Assembly (NCBI GenBank): GCA_025506515.1
Contig: CM046444.1
Coordinates: forward strand, 77,371,533 to 77,435,532
Length of the DNA stretch: 64,000 nt
Direction of reading: 5' to 3'
Origin: Flaveria trinervia
Lineage: Eukaryota > Streptophyta > Magnoliopsida > Asterales > Asteraceae
Below are positions 10,484 to 23,689 of the stretch, piece after piece. Position 1 is the first letter of the stretch. Each line of letters begins with the position of its first letter. The notes under the pieces are model-generated. The model did no database searches, was not told the DNA's origin, and saw only the letters and a program-made list of their open reading frames with translations. Made by a program: the position numbers and the translations under genes.

Positions 10484-13364
10484 GTACTTTTTCGTTGTTA
10501 AAAACAACTTTTTGTTAACTTTTGACAATGACATAATGTTTGATTTTGGTGTCATATAGTTAAACTGTCGTCTTTCATTTTTAAGAGTTTCATTTTGTGT
10601 CAGATTATTGTTCATTTGTTTAGCATGAATTTCCTTCTTGAATGTATTAGAAACAAATCTTTTTGCTACAGCGGAAGTCTTTGAATCTGAACTAGATTTC
10701 AGATCTGAGTTTGATTTGTTCATAACATTCGATTTATTATTTGAAAGAGAATTGATATTTAACATACCTGGTGACACAAATTTAATTGGTTTTAGTTTTG
10801 ATGTTTGATTTGTTGCTTTAATCAATTTTGTTGAACTTTTGTTTTGTTCAGATGTTACTTTTACAGATTTCTTTCTTCTTCTTTGATTCTTAGATTTAGA
10901 AGAGCTTGGTTTATTTTCAGATTGAACATCATCAGAAGAAGATTTCTTTTCTGATTGAAATTGTTTCATATTAATGGTGTTTGAATCTTCTGATGTTCCT
11001 ATCTGTTGTTTATCCTTGTTTTGAACTCTGACTTCTTCTATTACATTGTGAATTTGATGAGAAGAGATATTTTGTTTTGGTTGTTTTGGTTCATATGATT
11101 TTATCTTGATTGGATGTCCATTTTTGATTTTTTCTTGATCTTTTTCAACAAACACTTGAACATTTTCTTTTTCCTCTTCTGCATTCTTGGTTTTGATCTG
11201 AAATGCTTTAAGCTTTGCTTTGTTTTCTGGTGAATGATCATGAGTATTGAAATTCTCTGGTAGTGTGTTTGTGATAGATTCAGGCATAGGTTCATGAGTA
11301 AAACCTAATCCTGCTTTTTGTTTATCTTTCCTTTCACTGATTAGTTTTTCTATTATCATTTTTGAACTCTTAACTTTGCTAGATTAACTTGAGTAGCAGC
11401 ATGTGCTATTTTCTCTTTTTCAAGATTCTTGGTCATCTCTTCTAGTTGTTTTGTAATAATTTCTAAATCTTTGATTGTTTTGTTCCATGAATTTTGAAGA
11501 GAGATAATCTTTTGATCTACAGTTTTATGATCAGATTTAAGTTGGTTATGCATAGATTCCTCTTGTTTTAGCTTTTAACAGATTTTGAATGAATAGTTTT
11601 CGTAGTGTTCAACATGTTCAAAACATGATTTGGTGCAAAGCTTTTCTCTTACTTCTGATGGTATTTCAGGAAATTTTGGAACTGTGGTTTGAGATGATGA
11701 AGTAGAAGATTTAACCTTTGGTTGATAGACTGAGCCATTAGAGCTACTTCCTCTGTATCCTCTTTAGGATTAGACATGTCACTCCAATCATAGTTATCTT
11801 CCTCTTCATCACTTTCCCCTTTTGGGTCATTGTTTTCTGACCAATCTTCCTCTTGAATTTCTGCAATAAGAGATAAACTTGATGTTAATTCATTTGTAAA
11901 TTGATCTGCATATGCACTCCAATCATATCCATCTTTTATGTTGACTACTAGTGCTTTCTTTCTTTCATCAGATGGTTTGGTTTCATCTTTAAGCTCTGGC
12001 ATGGGAAGACTTTGATATGGCTTTTGAAAAGTCTTCTGAGCTTGTTGAAACCTTTGATCATTTGAGCTTGAATGAGCACTTCCTTCATTATTCCTTAGAG
12101 CTTTACATTCTCTTGAGAAGTGTCCATAACTATTGCAGTTGAAACATCTGGATTTTGACTTGTCAAATCCAACAGTCTTGTTTGCACTAGGCTTGTATTT
12201 CTTGTTGACATAAGAATGTTTTTGAGTCCTGTAGGCAATCATCACCATCTGCCAGTTCAGGTCCGTCTCTTCAACATCTTTAGGATCCATCTCAAATAAA
12301 TCCTGTAAAACAAAATCTAGTTATGTTAAATGGCTACCTTGATATGCTTGAAAGCTGGCCATAAAAGCAGTAAATGCAGTTTTGTACTCTTCATCCTCTA
12401 ATAGGATGTTAATCACATCTTTAACTTTGCTAGATTTAGCAGAGTTAGATGATGAAGAAGTCTCTATCTGAATATTTGATGATTGTGACTATGTTTTAGG
12501 AGCAGATTGAGAATGAGATTGAGTTGTATATGTAGGTGCACTTGTAAATGATGAGTCAGTGAAAAATCCTGCTCCTACAAACAGATCTCCTTCTTCTTCA
12601 GGACTTTTCTCACTCTTTGCCATGAATGCATTTTCTATGGTGGTTGCAGGAGAAGCAACAAACTGATATTGAGACATTGATGCTGCTCTATCATTGTTCC
12701 TTGACCTTTCATCAATCTCCACTTATTCTATTTTTGCAATAAGAAGATCTAGATCCATTGGAAACTTCTCAGTATGCTTTAGTAAAGTTACAGTTTGTTT
12801 CCATGATGATGGTAAAGCATTGAGTAGTCTAAGATTTAAATATTCAAGATTAGGTTTGATACCAGCTGTTGACATCTCAGTTATGAGTTGAACAAATCTG
12901 TTCATCATTTGATTTATTGTCTCTCCAGAAAAATGTTGAAACAATTCTAATTGTCTTTCCAGCTTTTGTTTCTTTAAATTTTGAATCTCTTTACCTCCTT
13001 CACAAATGATCTTCAATGCTGTATATAGTGTATATCCAGTTTGATATGCATCTAGCCTTGTAAGAATTTCCAAAGGTAGTCCTTTACACATTATTGAATA
13101 GGCTTTAATATCATTCTTAACTCTTTTCAGATCATCTCCTTGAAGATCATCTTCTGGATAAGGTTCTCGAGAATATTTAGTATACACAAATCTTGTGTCT
13201 AGTCCATCAGTTATTATAGGAATGTATGGTCCTTTTTCTATAGATTTCCATAGATCAGTGTCAATACAATTAAAATGCTATTTTAGTCTAAGACACCAAT
13301 TTTTGAAATCAGCTCTATTTTTAAGCTTTGGAACTCTGTTTTCAGAATCTTTTGATTTTACCAT
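10484..13364 (-). pseudogene. Element A gag, N-terminal and central part
   Basis: Gag of element A from its start (ATG at 13362-13364, opening MVKSKDSENRVPKLKNR) to the point where D1 interrupts it. Block 12723-13187 is the capsid-like region (YTLYTALK, GETINQMMNRF, LNALPSSWK). A CCHC knuckle (CFNCNSYGHFSREC) lies at about 12107-12150. An acidic stretch (11760-11900) and a coiled-coil region (11356-11553) follow, then a long Lys/Ser/Asn-rich tail (10500-11359). It continues at 766-1 with more knuckles. Several stops and frameshifts are present. The reading frame at 10439-10483 is D1 LTR, not gag. Confidence 0.87.
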
Positions 13365-14120
13365 TCTTATATATATATATATATAAAATCTGAGTATCAA
13401 GGTTAAAACGTCTGAACAATATTCAGATGTCTCAACAGTTGATGCGTCTAAGTTGAGAAACGTCTAAGGGAATGCCTTAGAAAAATTTTCAAAATGTCTA
13501 TGTATTAATGCGTCTGGAAGGTTTCAAGCACCTAAACAGTTGTCAAACGCCTGAATAGTTGTCAAATGCCTAAACAGTTGTCAAGCGTCTGAATAGTTAT
13601 CAACTTAACACAGGTGATACGTCTGGGATTCTCTTCAACAGTACTCAAACGACTGACTTAAAACATCTAAACAGTGTTAATGCATCTAACACTTAGACAA
13701 ATTCATTCAATCTCAGCTCATGCGACACATTCATCATCTTCAAATGAATGTAACAAACTCAAATCTTCTGAATTCTTCAAATGTTGATGAATTCGATTGA
13801 AACTTTTTAATTGAATGAGTTTTATGCCCATAAACATTCTTCTTAATATCAATTTCGTCAATTTCAATCAACAAATCAATCAACTCTTGAAATTTCAGTT
13901 CGAAACTTCAAGCTATTTTCGAACAACAAATTCAACAGTGACTTGAATTTGATGAATTGATCTACTAATTATGATTCAAATCATGTTTTTGATGATGAAA
14001 CACAAATGAAATTCACAAATTTTCAATTGAATTGTATCTCAATCACAGATTCAGTGAGATTTTTAGGTTTTCAAGTTCGATGAACTTAAAACGAAATCAA
14101 TCACTAATAGCTTACCAACA
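13365..14120 (-). other. Element A 5' leader with iterated CGTCTAAACAGTT motif
   Basis: The untranslated leader between PBS and gag. At about 13400-13700 it contains repeated units of roughly 20 nt, such as CGCCTGAATAGTTGTCAAA and GCGTCTGAATAGTTATCAA. The rest (13700-14120) is AT-rich with no ORF. A short (AT)n run lies at 13369-13384. Element C has the same leader and array (41530-41860), so this is a family trait. Confidence 0.75.
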
Positions 14121-14132
14121 GCTCTCATATCA
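14121..14132 (-). other. Element A primer-binding site, mutated
   Basis: The plus strand reads GCTCTCATATCA where element C has GCTCTGATACCA. It is the initiator-Met tRNA PBS with two substitutions. The position, two bases from the LTR, confirms the role. Confidence 0.85.
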
Positions 14133-14134
14133 TT

Positions 14135-14444
14135 TGATAGGATCAAATGAATAAAACAGTGATGATTTGTAACACAATTCAATGAAATTCACACAAAGTA
14201 ATCAAATCAAAACAAGATATCAACAAAATTCAAGTTTTCAATAATATCAAGCTAAGACAATTACAAGCATGAAAAACAGATTCGAATAACTTGTGTATTC
14301 GTTTCTACAAACGTGCAAAACTAAGCTATTTATACTAAAAACAAAAGTAAAGGAACTAACAATTTACAGGAATAGTCCCTATACTATTACAAAATATCAA
14401 AAGGCAAATAAAGACAACATGTTAATCTTTTAGAGCACTTAACA
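14135..14444 (-). repeat. Element A 5' LTR
   Basis: A 310-bp LTR from TGATAGGATC to CACTTAACA, matching both LTRs of element C. A TATA-like site (TATAAATAG on the minus strand) lies at 14326-14334. The outer flank is TGGTG (14445-14449), the presumed target-site duplication; its partner lies outside the window. Confidence 0.93.
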
Positions 14445-15502
14445 TGGTGTTACATTATGTAATAAATAGGTTAGGTGAATTTCATTAAATATAAAATTTG
14501 TATTAGGATATAATTTTGTAAAAGATGCACACGTGAAAGACCCAAAAGAAGGCACAAAGGAAGGACACAAAAAGAGACATGGACAATTAAAGCATTTGGA
14601 TGTGGATTCAAGTGGGAGTTCATGGACACCTTTTGATGTGTCATTGTTTATCCTTAGGAAAGACCTAATGACCACACTTGTGATGTCAAACAAGTGTTGT
14701 CAACTTAGTGGCAATTGTTATGCACTTGTGATTATAATGGTTTGTGCTTGTTTGGTTGTTTGTTTTATGTTTGGTTGTTTGATATTCGGATATGCATAAT
14801 AAACTGATTAATAAAATAACAAGCTAAAATATTATGGTTCTTTATCATTAAGTAGTTAATAAAAGGATATTAAAAGCATTAATGACAAAGTAAAAGGGGT
14901 TTTATTAAAAAAAGATCCATAGGGTACCATGTGTTTGAGAGCATGCAAATACAAGGTACATAGAGTTTTCTAAACTAGAGTTTTGAAAACATAAAATTTC
15001 TTTTAAAAACAAGTTTAGCACCATCCTTTGGCACGACACTTGGGTCACTTGGAAACTCTTAATGGGATAAAGATCACCTAACCATTTTCGAGGGACTTGG
15101 TGATTTGAGGTGGGGATAAAATATTTGTGGGATAAAGGTCACCTAACCACTTATGTTGGAAACCTACATGTGTGTGCAATAGGGTGAGTTGATTTACATA
15201 CCATGTTAAATGGATCACATACAATGTGGCTTGCAAAGGGTGTTGATGGGATAAACAAGCCGACTATACGTATGATGTTTAAAGTCGATCCCATACCTCT
15301 AGAAGTTACAAAGGGTTGCAATTGTCAAAACGTTGACTACCTTGTTAATTTAAATAATGGGATAGAGGTCACCTAACCACTATTTAAATGTAATGTTGGA
15401 TTCTAGAATTTTAAATTTGTGTAAGACACATAAAAGGGTATTAATAATTAAAATATGATAACATTGAAAATACTAAAATTGAACTTTGTTAAAATTTTGT
15501 AG
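14445..15502 (+). other. Non-coding region 5' of element E, with leader repeats
   Basis: No supported gene. The 88-codon ORF at 14533-14799 resembles nothing I know and probably lies in an old LTR or leader. Between 15060 and 15380 a motif close to GGGATAAAGGTCACCTAACCA occurs three times (15063-15085, 15129-15150, 15359-15380), with a shorter fourth trace at 15247. Its position just before the gag of E suggests the 5' untranslated leader of that element. I could not find a primer-binding site or a clear LTR edge. Confidence 0.5.
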
Positions 15503-16380
15503 ATGGACACCAACAACAATGATAATAATGCTACCCCGTCTGCTCACTCACTATCACTATGTACCATTCTCCAAAAGGAGCGTCTAAACCATAATAACTT
15601 TATTGATTGGTTTTGAAACTTTAGAATTGTTCTCAAACAAGAGAAATGGTCGTATATTTTAGACCATCTAATTCCCCATCAACCCAATGAGGAAGATGAC
15701 GAGGCCTATAACAATTGGGTGAAATACACTAAGGACTCGGTCCAAGTGTCTTGCCTAATGTTGGCAAGGATGACTCAGGATCTCCAAAAGGAGTATGAAC
15801 ATCATGGAGCATACAACATGATTACCCAGTAGAAGGAAGCATTCCAACAACAGAAAGGGTAGAACGCTCCGAAACGGTTCGAGCACTCCATGCATGTTGT
15901 ATGGATGACACCCAATCCGTCTCATCTTTTGTACTTAAGATGAAGAGCCACATTGACCGCCTCGAAAGGCTGAATTTTCCCGTCATAAAAGAGTTGGCTA
16001 TGGATTTGATCCTTAAAACCTTTTTTATAAGTTATAACATGAAGGGTGGGACAAGAACATATGTGAACTGCACTCTATGCTCAAAACAGCTGAGGCGTCC
16101 ATGGGTAAAAAGGTTTTACCCATTCTCAATATTAATGAAGGTGGGAACAATTAGAGGCCTCACCCCACATCCAAAGGAAATGTTGCAAACGGTAAAGGGT
16201 ACGTCAAGGGGAAGGTAAAGGGACTGGTTAGAGCGCCACCACCAAAACCAGCGGAGATGAAGCAAAATGTTGTTTCGAATGACCCATGCTTTAAGTGTAG
16301 GGAGATTAGACATTGGGCAAGAAATTTTCCTGTCCATCTCAAAGAGTTGCGAGCTAAGAGGGATGCCAGGAAAACCTAAG
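15503..16380 (+). pseudogene. Element E gag (old plus-strand copia)
   Basis: A degraded gag opening at ATG 15503 (MDTNNNDNN). It is of the TNT1-like plant copia type: ILQKERLNHNNFIDWF, SCLMLARMTQDLQKEYE, then SFVLKMKSHIDRLERL at 15901-16020. A zinc knuckle remnant (CFKCREIRHWARNF) near 16285-16330 has lost its last Cys. In-frame stops fall near 15616, 15830 and 15860. It lacks the coiled-coil extension seen in the other elements, so E belongs to a different copia lineage. Confidence 0.8.
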
Positions 16381-16391
16381 GTACAATTTTC

Positions 16392-18659
16392 ATGATTCAT
16401 ATTGATCTAAATTTAATATCCTCTAACACATGGGTATTGGATACCGGATGTGGAACTCATATTTGCAACTTATTGCAGGGGTTCAAAAGAAGTAAGGACT
16501 TCAAGAAAGGGGATGTTAGCCTCTACATGGGGAATGGGGCAAAGGTTCAAGTTAAAGACAGAGGGGACCACATCTTGAAGCTTCCAATGGTTTGGAAGCA
16601 ATTTTGATCAATGCTTTCTATGTTCCTAGTTTGCCTAGAAACATTATTTTAGTTTCCCAACTAAGATAATATGGTTATGTTATGACGTTTATTGAGAATG
16701 AAATTCATGTTTCTTCAAATGACATCTTTTATTTTAAAGCTTTTCTTATTAATCGTATTTATGAATTGGTTCGTGAAAACACATTATGTGATAGCTCATT
16801 GTACCAAACCACTACCAAAAGGCTCAAATTGGATTTGAGTGATGCCTATCTTTGGCATTGTCGTCTTGGTCATATATATAAGAAGCACATACAGACACTT
16901 CAAAACAATGGTCTTTTATAAGCAAGTGAATATGATTCATTTGATGTATGTGAATCTTGTTTACAAGGTAAAATTACTAAGGCACCTTTTAGTGGCAAAT
17001 CCGAAAGGGAAAAAGATTTATTAGGTACCATACATTCAGATGTATGTGGTCCTTTTAAGCCAATTACTAGGTATAATGAAAGATACTTCATTACCTTTAT
17101 CGACGACTATAGTTGATATGGGTATGTGTACTTGTTAGCACACAAAGATGAAGCTTTTAAAATGTTCAAAATCTTGATGAACAAAGTAGAAAATCAACTC
17201 AACAAGTCAATAAAAATTCTCTGCACACATAGAGGAGGTGAATACCTAAGTGATGCTTTTAGAGAACATCTTAGAAGTTGTGGCATTGTCTCACAACAAT
17301 CTCCACCAGGAACACCATAACACAATGGTGTATCCGAGAGAAGAAATCAAACTCTATTGGATATGGTTGATCTATGATGGCTAGAAGCTCATTGCCTCTA
17401 TCATTTTGGGGTTTCACTTTGCTCTCTGCGGCCCGTATTTTGAATATGGCCTCAATCAAGAAAGTTGAAAGGACACCTTTTGAAATATGGCATGAAAGGG
17501 TTCCATCTTTATCATATTTAAAGATGTGGGGTTGTGAGGCTTATGTTAAGACTCCCACCTCAAACAAGTTAGAAGGCTGAGTTCTTAGAAGCTAAATTTC
17601 TTATGGAAGGGACTAGCAGTAGAACAGTGGATCTTGAGGAAGATCAAGAACCACAAACAGATACACGTTTGGTTGACACTAGCACTCAACATGAGGATGT
17701 TGAGGATGATCAAATAGTTGATCAATACACACAAAACGTTCGTAGATCTGGTAGAACTAGTAATCCACGTGAAAGATATGGATTTTTTATGGATGGATGC
17801 TATGTGGTAGATTCCGGTGAACCAACCATATTGTCACAAATGGCTTGAAGCCATGAACGTTGAAATGCAATCCATGTATGAGAACCAAGTTTGGGACTTG
17901 GTTGAACCGCCTCTTAACTCCAAGGTAGCTGGAAGTAAGCAGGTTTTCAAGAAGAAAACCGATATGCATGGAAACTTAGCTACCTATAAAGCTAGACTTC
18001 TAGCAAAAGGTTTCACTCAAAGTCAAGGGGTTGATTATGATGAGACCTTCTCACTGGTTGCAATGCTAAAGTCTATTAGGATATTATTTGTCATAGCAGC
18101 TCATTATGATTATGAGATTTGGAAAATGATGTCAAAACTGTTTTTCTAATGGATATCTTGAGGAAGATGTGTATATGGTTCAACCTGAAGGTTTTGTCGA
18201 TCCAAAACATCTTAACAAAGTATGTAAGTTAAAGAAATCAATCTATGGATTCAAGCAAGCATCAAGAAGTTAGAATCACCATTTTGATGAAGAAGTAATC
18301 AAATTTGGGTTCATCAAAAACGCTAATGAAGCATGTGTGTACAAGAAAGCTAGTGGGAGCATCCTCACTTTCCTAATATTGTATGTCGATGACATCCTAC
18401 TTTTTGGAAATGACATCCAACCTAGGAAGGTTTAAAAACCTGGAATGGAAGCTATTTTTCCATTAATGATCTTGGTGAAGCCGCCAATATTTTGGGAATA
18501 AAGATCCATAGGGATAGATCAAGGTGGTTGATAGATTTAAATCAAAGTGCATACATTGATAAGATCTTGAAAAGGTTCAAGATGGAAAAATCTAAGAAAG
18601 GTACCATACCTATTCATAGTGGAACAATATTAAGTACGACTCAATGTCCAGGCTCAAAG
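16392..18659 (+). pseudogene. Element E pol, first part (protease to RT)
   Basis: An old copia pol. The protease remnant is at 16392-16607 (TWVLDTGCGTHICN). The pre-integrase motif LWHCRLGHI lies near 16845. Integrase at 17030-17400 has HSDVCGPF, FIDDYS and VSERRNQTLLD, but the second catalytic Asp region reads CTHRGGEYL where SDRGGEYL is usual, so that Asp appears lost. Reverse transcriptase starts near 17850 (WLEAMNVEMQSM, DETFSLVA), and YVDDILLF lies near 18378. Many stops and frameshifts occur. It stops at the GATGA duplication flanking element B and resumes at 45666. Confidence 0.85.
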
Positions 18660-18664
18660 GATGA

Positions 18665-19513
18665 TGCAGGATCAGTTTTTGTCACTAAACACTTGGTTTT
18701 CTCTCAAACTCACTTAACCAACACTCTCGATGAAAGCAAAATCTTTAAGAGTTGATAACAATATAATAAGTAATAACAAAACACAAGGAGTAATTTTCAA
18801 GGTACTTGCATATATTGCTTCTCAACTCAAATATTACAAGACTCTTACAAGCATGTTCTTATGAGTTACAATGAGAGACTATATATAATACTACCTACAG
18901 TCGGATATACTTTGATAGTAGCTGGAATCCTCTAATTAAAGTAAATACTATAGAGCTATAGTCTAAGGTATCTCACATAAGACTTTATCTAAGATATGGT
19001 TGTTAGGACATGTCCTTGAATTACCTTTTGTCACCAACTAAAGTTGGTAACTTGTACTAACATAAAAAGATGAACAATGGAATAAAGTATGGTCAACTAC
19101 ATGGCTCTTTGAGAAAACACCATGCAGTATCAGAGGTTTCTAGCAGAGTGTCAGAGTCCATACTTATGTCCACCGGTTCATAGCAGTGTCTTCTCAAGGT
19201 TAAATGGCTTTGGAAGAACAAGTACTTCCGAAGCCACTTATACTTCGGAAGAGGCTGCTTCTTCCGAGGCTTGAGAACTTCTTCTTTCTTCATACTTCAG
19301 AAGTAGTCTTCTGATTTCTTCGTTTGAGACTTCATCTTCGGAAGTAGGGCTATGTCTTTGAAAGTGGAACTTTTACTTTGCCTTTGGAAGAACTCTACTT
19401 CCTTCAGAAGTTCCATACTTGGTTTGGAAGCCTTTGGAAGCCTTTGGAAGCAGCACCAAAATTTGTGTAAGTGATTTGGTTTTAGTTGCACCAGTCTTCA
19501 TCTTGATCCAACA
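18665..19513 (-). repeat. Element B 3' LTR
   Basis: An 849-bp LTR from TGCAGGATCAG to TTGATCCAACA. A TATA-like sequence (ACTATATATAATAC) lies at 18878-18891. U3 (about 19200-19460) is rich in CTTCCGAAG-type palindromes (TACTTCCGAAG, ACTTCGGAAG, TTTGGAAGCC). It matches the right LTR through its whole length with scattered substitutions. Confidence 0.95.
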
Positions 19514-19528
19514 AACTCCCTCTAGGCT
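19514..19528 (-). other. Element B polypurine tract
   Basis: AACTCCCTCTAGGCT on the plus strand directly inside the 3' LTR, hence purine-rich on the sense strand. It primes plus-strand DNA synthesis. C and F have the better-conserved form ACTCCCCCT at the same place. The stretch from here to 19784 holds no ORF and is the ORF3 3' untranslated region. Confidence 0.85.
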
Positions 19529-19784
19529 GATGCTACCAAAACCTCAGTTGTTTCTGCTCCTCAAAACTTTTAGCACCAGGGAGAGTAAATACTTATCAAT
19601 CTCTTTGTTCTTCCCTGATGTGGTGCTAAGAAGTTTGTACAAATCTTTGGTTGATAGTATCCCTAGTCTGTCTACCTGAATGATATGTACCCTTTGTTGT
19701 GGCCCTCTAAAAAAGAGTTAGTTGATGGGAACTATAATCATATTCCTATCAAACTATGGGTTCCAATGCAGGACCTTCCACCAT

Positions 19785-22700
19785 CTATAGAAAGGTTGTG
19801 CCCTTGGTGGGAGATCTATCGTTGACTTCCTTTCTTCTCAATCTTAACTCTTCCTCAATCTTCGCTTTTGCTGTTAACTTAGCCAGATGAAGACTGCTAA
19901 GATGATTCTTGATGTGAGCAGCAGTTTCAGAGTTGGAGGGGTTAGAGAATGGTTTCTCTGCTAACTCAACAATATCAAACCTGCTGGAGTGTAGCAGAGA
20001 GGTGACATTCAGCCTGTTAACTTCGCCGTTCTCTCTTTCCCCAACAAAGTTGTGAGTAGCTTCATCGAACCTCCACCGGAGTATATTCTTTCTAGACACA
20101 AGAGACTAACTAGGAATCTTGTTCTCTTTTCTTGTATCTAGTAGAGTCACCAGCATCCTTCTTAGTTTCTTCTCTTCATCATTTAATGATTCTGAGTTGG
20201 TTCCTAGAAGTACTGTAGCCTGGTCTAGTGTTCCTCTGGGTAGATCAAGAAATTGATCTCTTGTGAGGGAACGTGAAAATCCATCCACATAGGTTAGCTT
20301 GATGGAGTCTTCCTCATAAGAGATATCACTCAAGGTTGTGCTATTGATAAGCCTATTCTTGATGCTCTTAAACTCTTCTAGAGAGAGATGTTTGGAAGGC
20401 TGAGGGGATGGTTGAGAAGGTTGTGGGGTAGGATGTGGTGAGGTGGTTCGGGTTAGAGTTTTGGGTTAAAGGATAGGCAGTTTTGGTGGTTGAGGTGAAG
20501 AAGTAGATGAAGGTAAAGGTGTAGTTTCAGGAGTGTAAGGTTCAGTTTTGATGGTGAAGGGAGAGGGAATTGGTTCAGGTTGGGGTTGAGTGGTTGGTGT
20601 GAAGGTTATCCCCTGTACCCTTCTGTACATCTCTCCTCTTTTCCCCGAACGAATGTCAGCTTTGATCTCACTGACAATTCATTGGATTGTCCTTTCAGAC
20701 ATGGGACCCACCTGCCTTCCAGAGAAGCCGTGAGCCCGGAGATATTCTTTCATCCAGGCTTTGTCACCTATCTTCCTGGTTGCAGATGACATTGCTTCCT
20801 CCTCTTTCTTCTTCTTCTCCTTCAACTTTTCTCTTGCAGCTCCTTTTCTTTCTTTCCCCATTTGATCCTGCTATTTGTTGACGAGCCAAAGGATCGTTTT
20901 ATCATTGTGTGGAGAAAGTTCTTCAATAGAGAAGCCTCTCGAGGTTAGTAAATCTATCCTTTCCCTCCTGAGCTGCATGTCAGCTTCCCTTTGTTCTTTT
21001 TCCTTCTCTTCCTCTAAGGCCAACCTTGCTGCTTCCGACTGCAGCTTGGTTGCCTTTCCAAGTTTCACCAAATCCTCTAATGGTAGCAGGAGTGTTTCTT
21101 CATTGGCCGCTCTAAGCTGAATAAGCCGCTCAATCATCTCTACTCTCTTTTTGTTGTCGACAGCCTCCTGCTTGGTTGCAGCTGCTTTGTACTAGCAGCC
21201 AACAGCTTCCCAGTTGGAAGTCTCCCTTTTCTTTTCAGCTTTTAAATCTTCTCCTCTTCCTGAAGCTCTTCCACTGTCATCTTCTATTTTCCTTTGGTAT
21301 CTTTTGAGGAACTTGACTTTGGTGGTTCTTGGACAGTGGATACTGATTATGTGAGAGGTAGAGATGGTGTGTGGATAGGAGGTTGATCCAGAAAGTCCTC
21401 ACTGTTCACCTTAGATGCCATTTCTAGGATTGTATCTGTGATGATCAGTTCCTCGGACATTTTGAACAGTCCTTCCGCAGCTTCCATTTCAGCTTTTGAA
21501 GATTCAGCTTGTTCTTTCGAGGCTTTAACTTTAGCTTTGGACATAAGAGGGAATGCAGATTCTGACCCAACTGTTTCAGTTGTTGGGCCATTAGTCCCCA
21601 TTTCCCTTTCGAATTGAATCTCAGGTTCCATGTGGACCTTAGGTTGACCAACCTCTTCTATAGTGATAGAAGGTGTAGTAAGCCTCTGAAGCTCTTTAGC
21701 TCGAAAGTAAATCATGGCTGTATCAAGATTTGGCTGGTCACAAGCAGATCTTAACAAGAACTGAGAAAAGAAGCTGTAGAGATCTCTGAGCATCCTTGAA
21801 TCAATAGTTAAAGTGACTTGAGATGGCTCAGAAGAAGTTGTGATAGGAGCTGAATATTTAGAAGTGAAAGATTGGCTCTATGGGTCCTCATATGTTTGTC
21901 TCTGAACACACTCCCCCTTTTTGGTAGCATTATCTTGTGAGGTAGATGAGCTGGGGGAAGAGGTCAAGGAGACCTGAACAGGTACATGCCTAACAGATCT
22001 CTCAATCTGTTTCTCATCTAGTTGATCCTTGAGATTGTCAATCTCAAGTTGCTAAGTGGCGGACCTTTCTTCTAAAGCCCTAACCTTGGATTCAAGGTTT
22101 GAGACTTTAGATAGTAGGTTTGTAATGAAGAGTTTCATGCTTCCCTCATCTTCTTTTGAAGAACCATGGGGAGATGAGGTAACATACCTAGTATGTTTAG
22201 CCTCACCACCAAATGTGGTTTCTTGGCACCCTGGTTTCCCTTGCTTAGTGATGTCTCTTGTAGAGTCATCAAAAGGCATGGTTGCCACAGATTCAGTCTC
22301 AAAATTGTTACCACTATCCATAGGGTCCATTAAGGCACCTTCGGTAGTGGCAGCTGAATCTACATAAGTCCCCTCTACATCAGTGGGACTCACCTCAGTA
22401 ATGGTTTACAGATGGGGCTAGAGATAAGAGGTCTCTCTAGGCTCTGTTGATCTTGTAGAGGGTGTTGTAGATCAACATCATTGCCATGGAAAGATGTTAT
22501 CTCTTCATCGATTCGAAAGAGAAGGTCAGTGAATGATATGGAGGTTAAGCCAACTGACCCCGGACCTTGGTCAATGTCTACAGGCGTTGAGCCTTTGATT
22601 GGGTTGTCCCTTATTGGCTACTTAGAGGAGTGTAAAGACTCACCCTGAGGGCTTTCAGATTGGGTAATGGGCTCACGGGTTTGAGACTGAGGAGACTCAA

Positions 22701-23686
22701 GACCTGTATTGAGGTCAATGGTGAAGGAAGGGGAGATCTCAGACTGAGTAAGAGCCCAATGTTCCACTCTAGCCTTTTTTAGGTTGAACAGGATGAGCTT
22801 GTTCAATCAGAGTAGACTGAACAAGGGTTCGTTTAGGGCGTCTTATGTAGGTAATGGTGATAGGAGGAGAAGGTAGTGTTGGCATTCTTGTTGTAGTTGC
22901 TGGTTTGGGTTCCTCACCTGTGGGGAGAACTGAGATGTCACCACGAGTGATGTGCTCAGTCATACTAGGAGGTAGAGAAGTGTACCTGCTGGTGAAGTCG
23001 GTGGATACCCTCTTCAATGTCTTGAAGATGGTTGGCCTCATGTAAGGGACAGATATAGTAGCTGCACAGACAAGCCGAATCTGGTCCAACTCAAAGATAA
23101 TGATGTGCTGAAGAAATCTGGGATAAATAAAGAATGTTTCCCTCTGAAGATTTCTAATAAGATTGAGCAGCACAAATCTTGAGTAGTTGAACCGCAGGTC
23201 TCACACCAATCATGAACTAGGCACCCTAGTTCATATGGGATTTGATCCCATCCCCCAGATTTATTTGACAAGCAATGAAGGACAATGTGCAGGAGGAACT
23301 TCCAGTTGTAGGAGAAGTTGAATTTGTAGACAGTCGACCTGCTCATATCTCCACCATATCCCATGAGGATGTAGGTGTTGTCTAAATCTGTCTTAGGGAA
23401 CTCAGTAGGGGCACCTTCATCACGAAGCTCCAGATGTTCCCTGATGAGTTGTTCAGAGATGACCAACTCTTGGCCACAAATGCGGGATCGTATTACACGA
23501 ACCCCATTTAGGGTTTCGACCGACTTTTCCCCAAAATTCAGTCATGTGGTTAAGGTAAATTGTGGGATTAACGGTTGAGGCTGTGTAGTAGGATGTTTGG
23601 GTGAGGAAGGATATGATTTCATAGAAGTCTGCATCTCTTGAAGAATCAAGAAGTGCGACTTGGTTGTGTTGAGGATTTAGGGCCAT
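19785..23686 (-). pseudogene. Element B ORF3 (large extra ORF downstream of pol)
   Basis: An ORF of about 1300 codons, broken by frameshifts and stops. The start is at 23686 (MALNPQHNQVALL). The N-terminal core continues with MTEFWGK, WKFLLHIVLHCLS, GWDQI and IYPRFLQ (23743-22770) and is shared with ORF3 of C, D1 and F. A low-complexity Pro/Thr/Ser region follows (22393-22800), then Lys/Glu-rich coiled-coil stretches (20680-21790). The C-terminal blocks are at 20106-20333 (YVDGFSRSLTRDQFLDLP) and 19785-20099 (ILRWRFDEATHNFVGE). No signal peptide or membrane span is visible in the readable parts. Function is unknown; similar ORFs in Sireviruses have been called envelope-like. Confidence 0.72.
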
Positions 23687-23689
23687 TAT

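Noticed and set aside
14533..14799. 88-codon plus-strand ORF with a hydrophobic C-terminus
   Set aside because: No family resemblance and no supporting context; it lies in AT-rich non-coding sequence next to old element E.
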